A DNA stretch of 64,000 bases. Origin: Hetaerina americana. Taxonomy: Eukaryota; Arthropoda; Insecta; Odonata; Calopterygidae. The translations under genes were made by a program, and so were the position numbers. The notes beneath the pieces are model-generated. The model was not told the origin of the DNA and did not search any database. It was given only the letters and a program-made list of their open reading frames with translations. This document shows positions 61,101 to 64,000 of the stretch, piece by piece (positions within the stretch are counted from its first letter, which is position 1; every line of letters begins with the position of its first letter). Location: contig JAKTNV010000003.1 of assembly GCA_022747635.1 (NCBI GenBank), positions 93,784,790 through 93,848,789 on the forward strand. The letters are read 5' to 3'.

Positions 61101-64000
61101 AAAAAACATACGCTCGATGATTCTGCAAAGCACCTTGCATATTTCAAAAGAAAGCGTCAGGGCCAATTAATGATCATTGATTTCAAATTCTTAATGCATT
61201 AAAAATGCAGTAGGTGGTGATAGGGTCTGCTCATGGAGGAAATTTCACACTGGAAACACTGAAAATATTAACAGCTTAGGGCAAACTAGTTCCAATTGGG
61301 ATGGTCCCATTCAAATTCAATAATAACGAAAATTCAGAAATAATTGAAGATTCTTCAACTTAGATAACGATCAAGTATTCTATGAAGGAATAAATTGCTG
61401 GAAATTGCTACAATACTATCAAAATATACATGGCATTTAACGACCAAAAAATTCAGTGTTGATTTATTTATCAACAAAAAGAATATATGCTGACTGCAAT
61501 GTAGTTATAAGTATATAACAGTAAATGGCTTTATGCATGCAAATGTATGATCTATAAATTAAAAATCTTTGATACAACATTGCCAACGCCAAAATTTGAC
61601 CAAATCACATCAATTTAAACTTAGTTAATAAAGAAAAGGTGCACAATTATCTCTCTTGTTTTACTAAATGAAGGATATTTTATGTAAACATTCATTAACT
61701 ATAGGATAAATAATTCAATATGAGTTGAAATAACATTATCAACGGCATACGTACATTGGGACGCCCTTGATGGTATTAGAATTAGGTTTCATGGATGAAT
61801 GTTTTCTAGTAATGCTTAATGACAGTGAAATAAGACGCACGAGTGCACATCCTTGGTTTAGAGTTCCTCAGAATTTTAGACGCAAACGAACCTTTTGTTC
61901 TTACTTTGGAATGAATTTTGTAATTTCTTTGCAAAAATTCACATTTAGAAGCAAATTTAAAAACTGATAGCACCATGGAGGTGCCATGAGTGATCTGTGT
62001 GAATACTTCCTTCCCGAATTCACCTTTCATTCCATCTTTAAAATACTCTCTCGACTTTGGGAGTCACCAAAATCTGTAAATTTAATTAAGAAGTGATGTT
62101 TGCTCATGAAGGAAATCAAGGTAAGTCATTTCACTATCCAATACTCTGCGCTCCTCCATTTACATAAAAATTTTACACCAAGAGATAAATAGAAATTAAT
62201 CCATCACTCTTGTACTTCAATAATGAGGAAACCTCAAATACATCTGAGATACAACCTGAATAACAATAAAAACATTATTTTGAATCTCCATATTGTATAC
62301 GTACGATGGCAGCCACATGAAACAAGGGTAAAATATAGCGTTCAAACGAGAGCAAGCCTCCATGGCATCGTAAAGTTAAGAGAATACTTGATAGAAATGA
62401 AATTTTTCTTTCTAACACGAAATAATTTTCTATCATTGATCATGTGAGGGTAATTATTTTACCGTTCGTTTCATTTTCCGATTCAATCAGTTTGCATTCT
62501 CACATAACGAAAACTGTCATAAAGTCGAACAGCGTATGGCTCTTGATAAATCATCCCTGACGAATATTTGGTATCATTTACTTTCACACGTTCCAACTTA
62601 CCCCCTGAAGAAAAGCCGGAATTTTACTCAAACGGTGCAAGTAGGCCATTTAACCCTTTAGGGAGATTCCTCTCGACCTCTCGGACAATATATCGACAAG
62701 TAAGAATACGGGCCTAATTGTGCATTCATAACGTATTACGTCATTTTTTGATTGCCGTAGGGAAGTGAAAATATGATTGCGTTCAGGAGTAGTTCATAGT
62801 TAAGAGTATCTATGGGTACCGCCATAATCATAATGAATTAAAAAAATATTCAATGAGATCTGTGCTTAATGCAACAGAGAGTATGTGGGAACGATAAAAC
62901 TCTATGGAGGACACTTAAGCTTTCTTTGAAAATGTCATAGCTCACGCGCTCATCTTCCTATGTGACCTCATTTCCATACATCAATAACCTGGGAACATAA
63001 TACTTCTTGTTCATTATGAAAGAACCATCAACTAAAATGTAAATTTTGAAAGGGAAGTACGAGCAATAGGGAATTTGCGCTCGAACCCTTTCAGAGGTAA
63101 AAGTAATAATGGTTATCACAAAAGTAATTGAGGCACAAGTAAAAGTTGTAGACTACTGCCCTTAGTAGAGTCAGGTACAAGTCAAAATTTGAACAAAGAA
63201 AGTTATAATTAGCTTACAAAGGAATCAAAAGGGTCCATGAAGTGCCAATTACAGTTAACCATACACTGAAGCATCTGTAATCTCATGGAAATAATTCAAT
63301 TAAGTACGATGCTTTCGCTTCGGAGAAAAGATGATAGAGGAAGAGCCGCTTTGTCGAGAGGAGATGATTATATTTACAATATTAATTTTAAGGAAGCAAA
63401 GAATATTCTTTAGCTGATCGGAGATATAACTTTCGTTTGGTTTGTATGATCTCGCCAATAAACGAATTATTTTTCCGGCGAGTAAATACAGCAATCGTAC
63501 GCGAAACGTACGATTTGCCAAAGTAAATGTTTTTTGCTGGTTTTAGTTGAATTTTAAGATAAAATTTAAAATTTTATTATCGGTTTCAATCGATGTGGAG
63601 GGAAACATTTAGGGTATTACTTCATTTATTCATTACATGACATAAAAATATGAAATCTAAGTCTTACGCATCTGATGTACAGGGTCCGATGTAAAATTAC
63701 TTCAATATTATTTTACTTCAGATGTCGGGGGTTAAATAAATCTTAAATTCATAGATAATTGTGGTATTATGGGATAATAATCTTGGAACAACTAATTTAA
63801 TGCTAAAATTCATTTCATCAGTTGCTTTTATGTAGCCAAATTTATGAACTGAGTTGAAAGCTCTTCATCTTAGAAATGCTCAGATTTTTTTATGAAACAC
63901 ACAACGACCCGCTAGAAAGAATTCGCTAAACTTCCTACTTCAACTTACTTCGAACTTTTTGTGTATGGATTTGATTTACTTTGTTTTTCAATCATAAAAA
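58198..64000. other. AT-rich DNA, no gene seen
   Basis: No supported exon or mobile element. A small perfect hairpin (AATCGTACG / CGTACGATT) lies at 63493-63515. Confidence 0.45.

Overview
The window looks like a piece of a large, repeat-rich animal chromosome, most likely from an arthropod and probably an insect. It is AT-rich. There are no operons, dense ORFs or ribosome-binding sites. It carries spliced coding exons with canonical intron borders, tRNA-derived SINEs, a CR1/L2-type LINE fragment, several mariner-family remnants, long (TA)n and (CA)n/(TG)n tracts, and scattered GC-rich islands. Most of the ORFs of 60 codons or more are chance openings in GC-rich or microsatellite DNA.

The only well-supported host gene runs on the minus strand. 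A GC-rich first coding exon (28410 to 27801) follows a CpG-rich presumed promoter/5'UTR region (about 28450-29620). A 108-bp exon (13104 to 12997) lies 14.7 kb further on, bounded by a textbook TTTTCCAG acceptor and a GTGAGA donor. The phases agree: exon 1 leaves one base and exon 2 starts with two. The end of exon 2 resembles the segment just before the ankyrin repeats of the wide awake / ANKFN1 family. That identification is from memory of the family. The remaining exons should lie beyond position 1.

The rest is mobile-element and repeat DNA, in order. A pair of 315-bp inverted repeats (2500-2813 and 6773-7089) encloses a tRNA-derived SINE, a CR1/L2-like LINE 3' end and a (TA)n block. A small fold-back element lies at 12217-12480. 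An internally deleted mariner with recognisable inverted repeats lies at 14258-15187. A composite inverted-repeat structure lies at 22444-23611; its centre holds a SINE and a 210-bp palindrome with a hammerhead-ribozyme-like core on each strand. A complete SINE with target-site duplication lies at 25376-25685. A cluster at 34330-35320 contains a 241-bp near-perfect palindrome and related modules. Two more mariner remnants lie at 35474-36398 and 36672-36960. Further SINE pieces and a related module lie at 55615-58200.

The most interesting signal is a family of short modules at 22749, 23110-23319, 34343-34950, 35168-35315 and 58080-58200. They combine hairpins, a CTGATGA or CTTCAGATGA-like box, a short stem and a GAAA box, and they often occur as head-to-head pairs. 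This is the organisation expected of Penelope-like or other hammerhead-bearing retroelement termini, but no reverse transcriptase was found. Positions from 36960 to 57440 and from 58200 to the end are almost featureless apart from GC-rich islands and a few hairpins.
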